A DNA stretch of 40,331 nucleotides from an uncultured Clostridium sp. (lineage in GTDB: Bacteria > Bacillota > Clostridia > Lachnospirales > Lachnospiraceae). The stretch covers positions 1-40,331 of the forward strand of contig USJW01000036.1 in NCBI GenBank assembly GCA_900555045.1, in the 5' to 3' direction. Shown piece by piece: positions 31,740 through 40,265 of this stretch. How positions within the stretch are numbered: position 1 is the stretch's first letter; each line of letters starts with the position of its first letter. The notes below the pieces were generated by a model. It searched no databases and was not told the DNA's origin. It was given only the letters and a program-made list of their open reading frames with translations. Position numbers and translations under genes: made by a program.

Positions 31740-32812
31740 CAGTTCTTCACCTCCATCATTTTAAGGAAACGGTCAAACAGGTAGCCGGAATCCTGCGGTC
31801 CGGGGCAGGCCTCCGGGTGGTACTGTACCGTGAAAATGTTCTTACCCGTGTATTTTAACCCCTCGTTGGTGCTGTCATTCACGTTCACGAATGCGGGCAC
31901 CGCCAAGGCGGGATCCAGGTTCTTCGTATCCACCACATAGCCATGGTTCTGGGAGGAAATGTAAACCCGGCCGGTCTCCAGATCCTTCACCGGATGATTT
32001 CCGCCGCGATGGCCGTACTTTAGCTTGTAGGTGTCCAGGCCGTTGGCCAGCGCCATCAGCTGATGTCCCAGGCAGATGGCAAAGATCGGCACGTTGGAGT
32101 CGTACAGCTTCTTGATCTCCCGGATGATCTCCACATTCTCCTTGGGGTCTCCGGGGCCGTTGCTCAGCATGATCCCGTCCGGGCAGTCCGCCAACACCGT
32201 CTCGGCGGGCGTGTCCGCCGGGTACACCGTCACCTGGCAGCCCCGCTCGTTTAGCGCGCGGGCGATATTGTTCTTCGCGCCGTAGTCCATCAGCACAACC
32301 CTCTTCCCGTCGCCGGGCAGCACATACTTCTCGCGGGTCGTGGTTTTTAACACCACACCGGTCACAGTGTACTGCTTCATCCGGCTGATGGGCTCCGCAA
32401 GATCGGCATACGCCTTTGTGGTGATCATGCCGTTCATGGTTCCTTTTTCTCTTAACAGTTTTGTCAGGGCTCTTGTATCGATACCGCAGATACCGGGAAT
32501 ATCATGTTCTTCTAAGAAATGTTGAATGGTATCCTCGCTTCGGAAGTTGCTGGGGATCCGGGATAATTCTCTTACAATATAGCCGTCGGGCCAGGGCTTC
32601 TTTGATTCCATGTCCGCGTGGCAGATGCCATAATTTCCAATGAGGGGATAGGTCATGACGACCGCCTGTCCCGCATAGGATGGATCCGTCAGGACTTCCA
32701 GATAACCGGTCATTGAGGTGTTAAATACGATCTCACTGATCACTTCCCTCTGTGAACCGATGCTGGTTCCGGTAAACACAGTTCCGTCTTCCAGTATGAG
32801 GTATGCTTTCAT
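31739..32812 (-). CDS. carA: Carbamoyl-phosphate synthase small subunit
   Basis: The 357-residue glutaminase subunit that passes ammonia from glutamine to CarB. The N-terminal CPSase domain (1-150) carries NTSMTGYLEVLTDPSYAGQ. The class I amidotransferase domain carries catalytic Cys247 (FAICLGHQ), His332 and Glu334 (YHPEA). The complete triad means glutamine-dependent activity. First gene of carA-carB; promoter at 32891-32919. Confidence 0.97.
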   Translation of the reverse strand: MKAYLILEDGTVFTGTSIGSQREVISEIVFNTSMTGYLEVLTDPSYAGQAVVMTYPLIGNYGICHADMESKKPWPDGYIVRELSRIPSNFRSEDTIQHFLEEHDIPGICGIDTRALTKLLREKGTMNGMITTKAYADLAEPISRMKQYTVTGVVLKTTTREKYVLPGDGKRVVLMDYGAKNNIARALNERGCQVTVYPADTPAETVLADCPDGIMLSNGPGDPKENVEIIREIKKLYDSNVPIFAICLGHQLMALANGLDTYKLKYGHRGGNHPVKDLETGRVYISSQNHGYVVDTKNLDPALAVPAFVNVNDSTNEGLKYTGKNIFTVQYHPEACPGPQDSGYLFDRFLKMMEVKN

Positions 32813-32890
32813 ATGGGGTACCTGTCCTTTCTTTTTGTCGTGTAACGTGTTTGTGGAGGGCTTCGCTTTATTTCAGCCCAAATTGTAAAG

Positions 32891-32919
32891 ATTATACTGT
32901 ATATCGTATTAATTTGCAA
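32891..32919 (-). promoter_or_regulatory. Promoter and leader of carA-carB
   Basis: Minus strand: TTGCAA (32914-32919), 17 bases, TATAAT (32891-32896). The roughly 70-base leader has a weak hairpin GGGCT/AGCCC (32858-32879). I saw no PyrR-binding loop, arginine operator or attenuator-terminator. Confidence 0.75.
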
Positions 32920-33080
32920 TGGCTTTGAAGACTAAATTTTTTTGTAATTGTCTAAATTTTTTTGCTTTTATGTAAACTGACGAACTCGGGCCATATTCAT
33001 GCATTTTTATTCGACAAACGTCCAAAAATGCGGTATCCTTTAGGAAGCCCTATCCATTCCACGTTCAGGAGGTACTTAAT

Positions 33081-34025
33081 ATGAAGACAGACCGGCTGTT
33101 TGGAATCCTCTCAGTCCTCGCCAATTCGGATCAGGTGACCGTCAAAGAGCTGGCGGACCGGTTTGAGGTGTCCAGGCGAACCATCTACCGCGATTTAAAC
33201 ACACTCGCCTGCGCAGGGATCCCAATCCTCTCAACCACGGGCTTTGGCGGCGGAATCTCGGTGGTTGAGGGGTACCGGCCGGACCGCGGCATTTTGTCGC
33301 ACCAGGATACGGAGAAAATTTTCACTGCCCTAAACGGCTTAAAGAGCATCGGCGGCGACGCCTCCATCCCGGGCCTGATCGCTAAGCTGGTGCCGGAAAA
33401 GCCGGACGACATGTTCTCAAAAAGCCCGTACATGATCGACCTCTCCTCCTGGTTTTCCGACAGCCTCACGCAAAAAAAGGCGGACCTTCTCGGGAAAGCG
33501 GTCTGTGCCCACCGCTGCGTCCGGCTGGACTACATCTCAAAAAACGACCGCAGCGTCCGCGTGGTGGAGCCCCACAAACTGGTATTTAAACAGTCCGACT
33601 GGTATCTTTATGCATTTTGCCGCAATAAGGAAGACCTCCGGCTGTTCCGCTTAAGGCGCATCGCCTCCCTGGAAACGCTTGGGGAGACCTTCACCCCGCG
33701 GCCGATAACGTCCATTCCCTTCGAGCACGGGTACGGCGACGGGCTGTACTCCCCCGGTCCCAAAGGACAGACCTGGGAGGTCGTGCTGGAATACGATGCG
33801 GCGGATGAATTCTCCCTGACCGCCTTCATCGACGCCTCCCTGTTCCGGCGCGACCCGTCCGTCCCCGGCAGTCGGGGACAGATCCGCTACACCGTATCGG
33901 ACCTGCGGGCAGCCGAGCAGCAAATCCTTCCCCTCCTGGGGCGGGTGCAGGTCATCTCCCCGCCGGAGCTTGTATACAGGCTGCGGGAACATTTAAAAGA
34001 AATAAAATTTGCCGAAGAGGGGTGA
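33081..34025 (+). CDS. HTH-WYL-domain transcriptional regulator
   Basis: A 314-residue YafY-like regulator. The N-terminal helix-turn-helix (1-55; TVKELADRFEVSRRTIYRDL) is DeoR-like. The WYL domain (about 140-215) contains the eponymous residues in SDWYLYAFCR and the basic strand FRLRRI. A C-terminal WCX-type extension reaches residue 310. WYL domains sense small ligands or nucleic acids. AGGAGGT lies well placed before the ATG. The stop codon is inside the palindrome 34017-34044 that precedes the DJ-1 gene, which makes that gene the likely target. Confidence 0.9.
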   Translation: MKTDRLFGILSVLANSDQVTVKELADRFEVSRRTIYRDLNTLACAGIPILSTTGFGGGISVVEGYRPDRGILSHQDTEKIFTALNGLKSIGGDASIPGLIAKLVPEKPDDMFSKSPYMIDLSSWFSDSLTQKKADLLGKAVCAHRCVRLDYISKNDRSVRVVEPHKLVFKQSDWYLYAFCRNKEDLRLFRLRRIASLETLGETFTPRPITSIPFEHGYGDGLYSPGPKGQTWEVVLEYDAADEFSLTAFIDASLFRRDPSVPGSRGQIRYTVSDLRAAEQQILPLLGRVQVISPPELVYRLREHLKEIKFAEEG

Positions 34026-34044
34026 CACACTGATGTCACCCCTC
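34017..34044. promoter_or_regulatory. Palindrome over the -35 region of the DJ-1/PfpI gene
   Basis: Perfect 11-bp arms GAGGGGTGACA/TGTCACCCCTC around a 6-base centre. It covers the WYL gene's stop codon, and a TATAAT box follows at 34051-34056 in the position that puts the palindrome over the -35. An operator for the WYL regulator is favoured; a terminator of the WYL gene is possible, but there is no T-run. Confidence 0.55.
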
Positions 34045-34085
34045 TCGTCGTATAATGTCCACTGTGAGAAAGGAGTGGACCTACA

Positions 34086-34664
34086 ATGAAAAAAGAAATT
34101 CTTGTATTTATCTTTGACGGGTATGCGGACTGGGAGTGCGCCTACGTGTGCCCGGAGCTGCGCGGGGCGGGGTTCACCGTCAGGACAGTGGCGGAGGACC
34201 GGGAAATTCGCACCTCCATGGGAGGCCTCCGTGTGGTCCCGGACTATACCGTGGACGACTTTCCGAGGGATTTCAGCCTTCTGCTGCTGCCCGGCGGGTA
34301 CACGTGGCTGGACCAGGGCAACAGCGCCGCGCTGCCGGTAGCCGAGTACGCGATGAATCACGGCATTCCGGTGGCCGCAATCTGCAACGCCTGCAACTTC
34401 ATGGCCGAGCACGGATATCTGGATCATATCCAACACACCGGTAATACCGCGGCCTTCATGAAATCCCAGGCGCCCCACTATGAGGGGGAGCCCCATTATC
34501 AGGAGCTCCAGGCAGTGTGCGATTCCCACGTGATCACAGCCAACGGAACCTCCACGCTGGAATTTACCAGGGAAATCCTGCGCCTCCTGGCTGCCAAGCC
34601 TGAGGAGGAGATCGACGGATGGTACCGACAGCACAAAACTGGATATTATCCGTATCCGGTGTAG
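34086..34664 (+). CDS. DJ-1/PfpI-family protein (class I glutamine amidotransferase-like)
   Basis: A 192-residue cytoplasmic DJ-1/PfpI protein. The nucleophile elbow AAICNACNF gives Cys100, and the conserved acidic partner is Glu17 in DGYADWE. Members include glyoxalase III-type deglycases, proteases and stress proteins. The catalytic His expected just after the elbow is not obvious, as in many DJ-1-like proteins. AAGGAGT lies before the ATG. Probably transcribed from the TATAAT at 34051 under control of the WYL regulator 60 bp upstream. Confidence 0.85.
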   Translation: MKKEILVFIFDGYADWECAYVCPELRGAGFTVRTVAEDREIRTSMGGLRVVPDYTVDDFPRDFSLLLLPGGYTWLDQGNSAALPVAEYAMNHGIPVAAICNACNFMAEHGYLDHIQHTGNTAAFMKSQAPHYEGEPHYQELQAVCDSHVITANGTSTLEFTREILRLLAAKPEEEIDGWYRQHKTGYYPYPV

Positions 34665-34686
34665 CAACTGTTTTACCGGCCATTCT

Positions 34687-34730
34687 GCGGCAGTGCATTT
34701 CTTTTGCCGGCTGCCGCGGGATGTTTTTTT
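34687..34730 (+). terminator. Probable terminator of the DJ-1/PfpI gene
   Basis: Stem GCGGCAG/CTGCCGC with a 17-base loop, then GGGATG and TTTTTTT. Confidence 0.55.
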
Positions 34731-34810
34731 CACTTCTGTCTTTCCCTTCTATTTTCTTACAATTTGCTTAATACGTCAAATCCCCACTCACCACCGGTCC
34801 CGCGCCATGC

Positions 34811-34816
34811 TATAAT
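34811..34816 (+). promoter_or_regulatory. -10 box of the YARHG lipoprotein gene
   Basis: TATAAT about 45 bases before the ATG. No good -35 at 16-18 bases. Confidence 0.45.
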
Positions 34817-34861
34817 TATAAAAATACCAAAACAGTGATTGTATGGAAAGCGAGGTTACGG

Positions 34862-36448
34862 ATGGCACGAACACATTCAATATCGATAAAGGCCGCAGCG
34901 ATTGCCGGCCTCTGCCTCTTTATGACCGCCTGCCAGGCATCCCCCTCCGGGACAGATCGCTCTGCGGCCGTGGAGAGCGGCTCAGTGAGCATGGAGGGGA
35001 ATGCGGCGACGGCGGTTGCGGAAGAGTCGACGGGTGCGGCAAGTTCTGGCGCGGGGGACAATGGCGATGGGGCAATGGGCGAGACCGCCCCTGGCGGCAC
35101 CACCGCCCCAGGCACCACCACTCCCGCCGGCAGCACCACTCCCGCCGGCTCCACCACTCCCGCCGGCTCCGCCGTCCCCACCGGCTCCACCACCGCCTCC
35201 CTCACCGGCACCCTCTTCGACCTTAAGGCCGCCGAAAACCTTGGCGCCGACCGGGAACTGCTGCTTCTCCCCTACTTTAAGGCCGGTGACCCGCGCCGTC
35301 ACCTGTCCTTCAGCTTTTCGGGCGTCGATCCGGCCGCCGGGGAACTGGAGTGCTCGTTTTCCGTGCGCGATCCGAAGTACCCGGACCGGTTCGGCGGCGT
35401 TGACTCTGTAAAGCTTGAAACAGAGCCCGGGGTGACGTCCTACCCGCTTTCCCTTTCCTCCCAGGGCAGCGCAAGCATCACCTTCGGCCTGGATGAGTCT
35501 GTCCCAAAAATCACGGTCCAGGGCGGCGGCGATCTGGACGGGGATTACTACTGCCTCGACCGCAGCTTCTCCTACCCCAGCGTCTTCTCCCGCCGCCTGT
35601 GTCACGCGGAGCTGCGCGCCATGCCGACGGAGGTCCTGTGGCTGCTCCGAAACGAGGTCTATGCGGCCTATGGCAGGAAATTTGACAATCCGACGCTGAG
35701 CGAATATTTCTCCAAATTTTCCTGGTACCGGGGCACCGTGAATCCGGCCGACTTTTCCGACGCGGTCCTATCGGATATCGAAAAATACAACATAAGCCTG
35801 ATCCATGATCTGGAGCAGGAGCGGTCCGATGGCCATGCCCGGGAGGAGGATGTCTCCTACAGCATAGAGAATTTCCCCTTTGCCCCCTATCTCAAATTTT
35901 TGGACAAATACGATGAGACGGGATTGCAGGTATTCCCTGTAAATGCGTTGGACAAGGGCGCCTACTATGTAGTGAACGGCTGCCTCTTCATCCCCGCCTC
36001 CATCACATGGGAGCAGTACCAGACCCTGCAGAACGGCGGCGAGGTGGACGTGACTGTGAACGAGCTGTCCGGGAAAACCCGGCGCCTCAAAAAGGACCCG
36101 AACGGGGACAAAATCTACGGCTATCTGCTCTATGACTCTTCCTCAGACGCAGAGTCGGACGGCGTCGAGACCGGCCTCACTCCGGATATGCTTCACGGCA
36201 CGTTTAAGCTCTGGCAGACCAGCGCGGACACAGTCATGAACACCGTCTACGCGGGGAACATCTACATTTTAAAAGGCGCGGTCATGGGCTCCTCCACCAG
36301 CTTATCCGACGCCTCCCGCTACCAGCAGGAAATTCCCTTTGGCCAGGAGGCTGTAACAGGCTTAAGCGTGCCCGACGTTATAAACGCAAACCGCCTATAC
36401 CACAACGGGCGCGGCTGCTTCACGGCGGTCTACTATTTGGGGGACTGA
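34862..36448 (+). CDS. YARHG-domain lipoprotein
   Basis: A 528-residue exported lipoprotein. Signal MARTHSISIKAAAIAGLCLF, then lipobox MTAC with Cys24. Residues 25-115 are a low-complexity Ser/Thr/Gly/Pro tether with TTPAGS repeats. A beta-rich domain follows (about 120-235). A YARHG domain sits at about 243-293 (ELRAMPTEVLWLLRNEVYAA, YGRKF, FSWYRG), a cell-surface module of unknown ligand. The remainder (about 320-528) is an unrecognised domain. The ATG at 34862 is preferred (GCGAGG six bases upstream) over a GTG at 34835. Probably a wall-associated sensor or binding protein; function unknown. Confidence 0.78.
   Translation: MARTHSISIKAAAIAGLCLFMTACQASPSGTDRSAAVESGSVSMEGNAATAVAEESTGAASSGAGDNGDGAMGETAPGGTTAPGTTTPAGSTTPAGSTTPAGSAVPTGSTTASLTGTLFDLKAAENLGADRELLLLPYFKAGDPRRHLSFSFSGVDPAAGELECSFSVRDPKYPDRFGGVDSVKLETEPGVTSYPLSLSSQGSASITFGLDESVPKITVQGGGDLDGDYYCLDRSFSYPSVFSRRLCHAELRAMPTEVLWLLRNEVYAAYGRKFDNPTLSEYFSKFSWYRGTVNPADFSDAVLSDIEKYNISLIHDLEQERSDGHAREEDVSYSIENFPFAPYLKFLDKYDETGLQVFPVNALDKGAYYVVNGCLFIPASITWEQYQTLQNGGEVDVTVNELSGKTRRLKKDPNGDKIYGYLLYDSSSDAESDGVETGLTPDMLHGTFKLWQTSADTVMNTVYAGNIYILKGAVMGSSTSLSDASRYQQEIPFGQEAVTGLSVPDVINANRLYHNGRGCFTAVYYLGD
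35110..35172 (+). repeat. 18-bp coding repeats (TTPAGS) in the lipoprotein tether
   Basis: Three near-identical in-frame 18-bp units, plus a degenerate copy on each side, encode TTPAGS. They form a flexible wall-spanning stalk. Confidence 0.75.
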
Positions 36449-36469
36449 GCATCACCGGAACATTTCATC

Positions 36470-36507
36470 AACAAGGGGGAACGCCCGCGCGCTCCCCCTT
36501 GTTTTTT
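36470..36507. terminator. Bidirectional terminator between the lipoprotein gene and sleC
   Basis: A perfect 11-bp stem AACAAGGGGGA/TCCCCCTTGTT with a 12-base loop and TTTT following on the plus strand. The genes are convergent. Confidence 0.88.
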
Positions 36508-36534
36508 GAATCCAATGAACCATGGCCCAGAAAC

Positions 36535-37785
36535 TCACACCAACTCCGCAATCCTGGTAATCCCCACATAAATATGTGAAATCCGGTACCACGTGGCGAA
36601 GTTCACCACACCGGTCTGGGGCAGCCCGAAGATGGATTGGAACTCCCGCACCGCCGCCTCGGTCTGGGGGCCGAAGATTCCGTCCGGGTTCACCCGGGGG
36701 ATGGCGCTGTAGACGGTGGCGATGGTGTCAAGCTGCTCCTGCATCTGCTGTACCTTCGCCCCGGAGCTGCCCACCGTCAGGTCGTACCCGGGCCAGGAGG
36801 CCGGGATCCCGGCGATCTGCTCCGCCGTGTTCACATAGATCGTGTCCCCGTAGAAATACCGCAGAATCTCGATGGGGCTGTAGCCCCGCTGCCCTAAGTC
36901 ACAGCTCCCCCACTGGGTCATCCAGTTGGGACACTGCACGCGGCGCCCGTCGCAGTACTGGGTCAGTATGGGCTGCCGGACCCCGGGGCGCGACAGGTAA
37001 TTGTCAAAAATTTCGTCCACCACCTGGGAGATGCTCTCAAAAATGTTCCGGCCGTAAATCCACTTGTGGTCGAAGGCGGTGGAGGAGGTGATGGTGAAAT
37101 CATACCCCTGGTTGCGGTACCACTCCGTGTACACCCGGTTCAGGGTGAAGGACATGATCGCCAGCACATTGGCCGTGATTGTGGCCCGCGGCCAGGTGGA
37201 GTAGATTTCACTGGAGGCCACATTTTTGATGTAATCCCGGTACGGCACATAGTAGTCCTTGGCCGTCCGGTCCGTGGGCACCCCGTCGTGCACCACAATC
37301 GTCTGGGGCACCACCACGCGGCTTAAGACAATCTCGCCGCTCTCGGACGTCGGCTTGATCTCGTCCTCCGCGATCTTAGGCGGATATTCCCCGTACAGTG
37401 TGTGGTCGGGAATCACGATCGGATCCTCGGGCGGCGGCACTTCCCCAATGGGTGTCATGCTCACCGGCTGGATGGCCGTGGCGTCCGGCAGGATCTCCGT
37501 GCCCGACACCACAAGCGGGTCAAATCCCTCCGCCTCGACCCGCAGGTTAAACTCCGAGTAGGGCTGGATATCACCCGGCTGCAGGCTGTACTCTAACGGC
37601 GGCGTGGGGAGGGCCACCTGCTCAGTCTGCCCGGAGCTGTTGGTTGTAATCTGCTCCAGCGGGGACTCCGGGTCCCCCTTGTATGAAATGGTAACCCGTG
37701 CGTTCTGGATCGGGAAATTGTTCTGAATGTTGACGACGTTCACCTGAAGCAGGCCCCTGTAACCTGTCTCCGAATTGTTTGGCAT
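36535..37785 (-). CDS. sleC: Spore cortex-lytic enzyme SleC-type
   Basis: A 416-residue cortex-lytic enzyme that degrades spore peptidoglycan on germination. The N-terminal carboxypeptidase-regulatory-like beta domain (about 8-115) contains PIQNARVTISY and YSLQPGDIQPYSEF. A conserved HTLYGEYPPKIAEDEIKP junction follows. The SpoIID-like lytic transglycosylase core (about 170-330) contains DYIKNVASSEIYSTWPRATI and QYCDGRRVQCPNWMTQWGS. A C-terminal peptidoglycan-binding domain 1 (about 335-410) contains PDGIFGPQTEAAVREFQ. Length and order match clostridial SleC (about 420-440 aa including its propeptide). In clostridia SleC is stored inactive and activated by Csp proteases, none of which lie here. 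The ATG at 37783-37785 has AGAGGT upstream; the frame remains open 34 codons further but without a ribosome site. Confidence 0.92.
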   Translation of the reverse strand: MPNNSETGYRGLLQVNVVNIQNNFPIQNARVTISYKGDPESPLEQITTNSSGQTEQVALPTPPLEYSLQPGDIQPYSEFNLRVEAEGFDPLVVSGTEILPDATAIQPVSMTPIGEVPPPEDPIVIPDHTLYGEYPPKIAEDEIKPTSESGEIVLSRVVVPQTIVVHDGVPTDRTAKDYYVPYRDYIKNVASSEIYSTWPRATITANVLAIMSFTLNRVYTEWYRNQGYDFTITSSTAFDHKWIYGRNIFESISQVVDEIFDNYLSRPGVRQPILTQYCDGRRVQCPNWMTQWGSCDLGQRGYSPIEILRYFYGDTIYVNTAEQIAGIPASWPGYDLTVGSSGAKVQQMQEQLDTIATVYSAIPRVNPDGIFGPQTEAAVREFQSIFGLPQTGVVNFATWYRISHIYVGITRIAELV

Positions 37786-37954
37786 GTAGTACCTCTGATT
37801 TTCATGATTACTACAATATAATCCGCACACCCCTGTTTCATGCCAGTCCCACACCGATTTTCCCGGTTTTCCCCGGGGACAGGGCATGAAACGGCGGAAT
37901 GCGCATAAATTTTAATCAGAATCCATCTGCCCAAGGCACAGGAGGTACCACATT

Positions 37955-39229
37955 TTGAAAACCATTGTCATCGCCGGCGCGGGCTGGGCCGGCTGCGCGG
38001 CCGCTGTGGCTGCGACGGCCCAGGGCGCCCGCGTCATCCTGTTAGAGCGGACCGACATGATCTTAGGGACCGGTCTGGCGGGCGGCATCCTGCGCAACAA
38101 CGGCCGGCTCACCGCCACACTGGAGCTTGAGGCCATGGGCGGCGGGAGCCTGTTCTCCGCTCTGGATCCCGTGCTCCGCCACAGAAATATCTCATTCCCC
38201 GGCCACGAGCACGCCGACCTCTACGACATCGCCCGCGCCCCCGGCGCAGTCCTCGCCCTCCTAAAGAGCCGCGGCGTGATGCTCTGCACCCAGGCGCGCG
38301 TCACCGGCGTCACACTCTCCCAGGACCGGACGGCCATCGAGTCCGTCACGGACAGCCAGGGCAACATTTACCCCGCGGACGCCTTTTTAGACACCACCGG
38401 CACGGCCGGCCCCATGGGCAACTGCACCCGGTACGGAAACGGCTGCGCCACATGCGTGCTGCGCTGCCCCAGCTTCGGCGGACGCGTGAGTCTGGCGGCC
38501 CTGGCCGGAATCAGCGAGTTTGCCGCCTCCGGTCCCGATGGGCGCACCGGAGCCATGAGCGGCTCCTGCAAGCTGATGAAGGAATCCCTCTCCCCGGAGC
38601 TCTCCCGACAGCTCACCGAGACCGGCGTGGCCGTCATCTCCCTGCCGCCCCATCTCCAGGAGGACCACCTGTCCATCAAGGCGTGCCAGCAGTACGCGCT
38701 CCCGGAGTTCGCCGAGAATCTGGTGCTGCTGGACACCGGCCACGCCAAGATGATGGCCCCGTTTTTTCCGCTGCAAAAGCTTCACCAGATCCCGGGGCTG
38801 GAAAACGCCCGGTACGAGGACCCCTACGCGGGCGGGAAGGGAAACTCCATGCGCTTTTTCGCCATGTGTCCCCGCCAGGACACCCTGAAGGTGAAGGGAA
38901 TCCAGAATCTCTACTGCGCCGGCGAGAAGGCCGGGCCGTTGGTGGGCCACACGGAGGCCATGGTCACCGGAACCCTGGCCGGGTACAACTGCGCCAGAGA
39001 GCTCTCCGGCCTGCCGATGGTCACACTGCCCCGGGAGCTCTCCTGCGGGGAGGCCGTGGCCTGGACCGGCGAGGAGATGGAATCCCCCGAGGGAATTTCC
39101 CGCAAATACACCTTCTCCGGCGGCTGCCTGTTCGACCGCATGCGCAGCCTGGGCCTGTATGTCACCGACCCGGAGGAGATCCGGCGAAAAGTGCGCGGAT
39201 TGGGGCTTTTCGATGTGTTTTCCGGCTGA
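37955..39229 (+). CDS. FAD-dependent oxidoreductase (GidA/FAD_oxidored clan)
   Basis: A 424-residue Rossmann-fold flavoprotein. The dinucleotide motif GAGWAGCAAAV is at 8-18, with the acidic end of strand 2 in LLERTD. A C-terminal FAD contact is IQNLYCAGEKAGPLVGHTEA (about 325-345), typical of the GidA/TrmFO/FAD_oxidored group. An unusual cysteine cluster, C-x2-C-x3-C, lies in YGNGCATCVLRCPSFGG (about residues 160-175). Electron partner and substrate are unknown. The start is TTG (37955-37957), strongly supported by AGGAGGT eight bases upstream and by the position of the dinucleotide motif. Divergent from sleC; monocistronic. Confidence 0.82.
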   Translation: MKTIVIAGAGWAGCAAAVAATAQGARVILLERTDMILGTGLAGGILRNNGRLTATLELEAMGGGSLFSALDPVLRHRNISFPGHEHADLYDIARAPGAVLALLKSRGVMLCTQARVTGVTLSQDRTAIESVTDSQGNIYPADAFLDTTGTAGPMGNCTRYGNGCATCVLRCPSFGGRVSLAALAGISEFAASGPDGRTGAMSGSCKLMKESLSPELSRQLTETGVAVISLPPHLQEDHLSIKACQQYALPEFAENLVLLDTGHAKMMAPFFPLQKLHQIPGLENARYEDPYAGGKGNSMRFFAMCPRQDTLKVKGIQNLYCAGEKAGPLVGHTEAMVTGTLAGYNCARELSGLPMVTLPRELSCGEAVAWTGEEMESPEGISRKYTFSGGCLFDRMRSLGLYVTDPEEIRRKVRGLGLFDVFSG

Positions 39230-39237
39230 GTGAATCG

Positions 39238-39290
39238 CCGGCGGGGCCAGGGCACCCCAGGATATGGGAAATGGCTCCCCGGCGGGGCCA
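39238..39290. repeat. Two 12-bp direct repeats in the intergenic region
   Basis: CCGGCGGGGCCA occurs at 39238-39249 and 39279-39290 between the FAD gene and the convergent AraC gene. No clear terminator or gene is visible in 39230-39335. Confidence 0.5.
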
Positions 39291-39335
39291 TGCCCTCCGC
39301 CACCCGCATGTCAAATCCGTGACAAAAATTGATTG

Positions 39336-40265
39336 CTATGCCTTTTTCTTTACCGCATACCACAGTTCAACGTAGCCCATATCGGAATCCCCACCATGAA
39401 TCTCAAAGTTCATCCCATTCGCTTGCTCATATTCAGCGGTGGGAAGCCATTCTGAAAAAAAGCGCTTATGCAAGTTATTTACGACCTCGACAACCGTATC
39501 CCATTTAAACTTTTCAGACGGAAATATGACCCATGTGCTCGCAGGTATATTCACAACTGTGTATCCGTCAACCTTGCTGTTTTTATTTTTGAATGCGCAC
39601 TGCATATATGCGAATGTCCCGGGTTCCGTTTGTTTATAATCACATACCCCATGTACCTTGCATAAGCCGGGGCTGACAAACGGCGGTAAGTCACCGGCAT
39701 CTGCCGCAAGCTTTTCGTATGCACCGTTCACGTAATTATGATCCCACAGCTCATGAGGATTGTTCGGATGCACCGCGTTATCATGCAGAATATCTGCATT
39801 CGGACCTATTCCGTCTGTATCAAAAATGCCCTCATAGCCAAAAACCTGAAATGCCTCCTTGTTTTCAATGCGATAATCCATTCTTTTCTCTCCTTTGACT
39901 GAAATTTGGAAAGAAATTCTTGGGTATGCTTTAAGTGTCACACCGCCAGCGCGCGCTTCCGTCGGTGTAACCCCGTGGAGTGCCCGAAACGCGCGTGAAA
40001 ATGAAACCGGCGAATCGTAACCATACTTTAAAGCGAGATCAATCACTTTGATATTGCCACCTTGCTGCAGCTCCATTGCTGCCATCGTCAGCCTCCTTCT
40101 GCGAATGTATTCTGCCAGCGAAATATCGGTGATAAATGAAAACATCCGGGAGAAGTTATAAGCCGAACAACAGGCTATTCGTGCCAGTACTTCCTGATCG
40201 ATCTCACCTGTCAGGTTATTCTCCACATACGCGAGTGCCAAGTCCATACGGGTTAATAAATCCAA
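39336..40265 (-). CDS. AraC-type regulator with GyrI-like effector domain
   Basis: A 309-residue regulator of the Rob/SoxS-with-GyrI type. Two helix-turn-helix units lie at about 1-105 (VLARIACCSAYNFSRMF and VIDLALKYGYDSPVSFSRAF with the usual HGVTPTEAR ending). A GyrI-like/effector-binding domain (about 125-309; YRIENKEAFQVFGYEG, IPASTWVIFPS) usually binds small aromatic or cationic molecules. The start is TTG at 40263-40265, with GGGAGGG six bases upstream, which yields the family-typical N-terminus MDLLTRMDLALAYVE; an ATG at 40247 is the alternative. Composition is AT-richer than its neighbours. Confidence 0.88.
   Translation of the reverse strand: MDLLTRMDLALAYVENNLTGEIDQEVLARIACCSAYNFSRMFSFITDISLAEYIRRRRLTMAAMELQQGGNIKVIDLALKYGYDSPVSFSRAFRALHGVTPTEARAGGVTLKAYPRISFQISVKGEKRMDYRIENKEAFQVFGYEGIFDTDGIGPNADILHDNAVHPNNPHELWDHNYVNGAYEKLAADAGDLPPFVSPGLCKVHGVCDYKQTEPGTFAYMQCAFKNKNSKVDGYTVVNIPASTWVIFPSEKFKWDTVVEVVNNLHKRFFSEWLPTAEYEQANGMNFEIHGGDSDMGYVELWYAVKKKA

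Noticed and set aside
32813..32884. PyrR attenuator or arginine-type control in the carA leader
   Set aside because: Only a weak 5-bp hairpin is visible; no PyrR-type loop and no alternative terminator/antiterminator pair.
37786..37887. 34-residue N-terminal extension of SleC
   Set aside because: No ribosome site, unlike SleC N-termini, whereas the ATG at 37785 has AGAGGT upstream.
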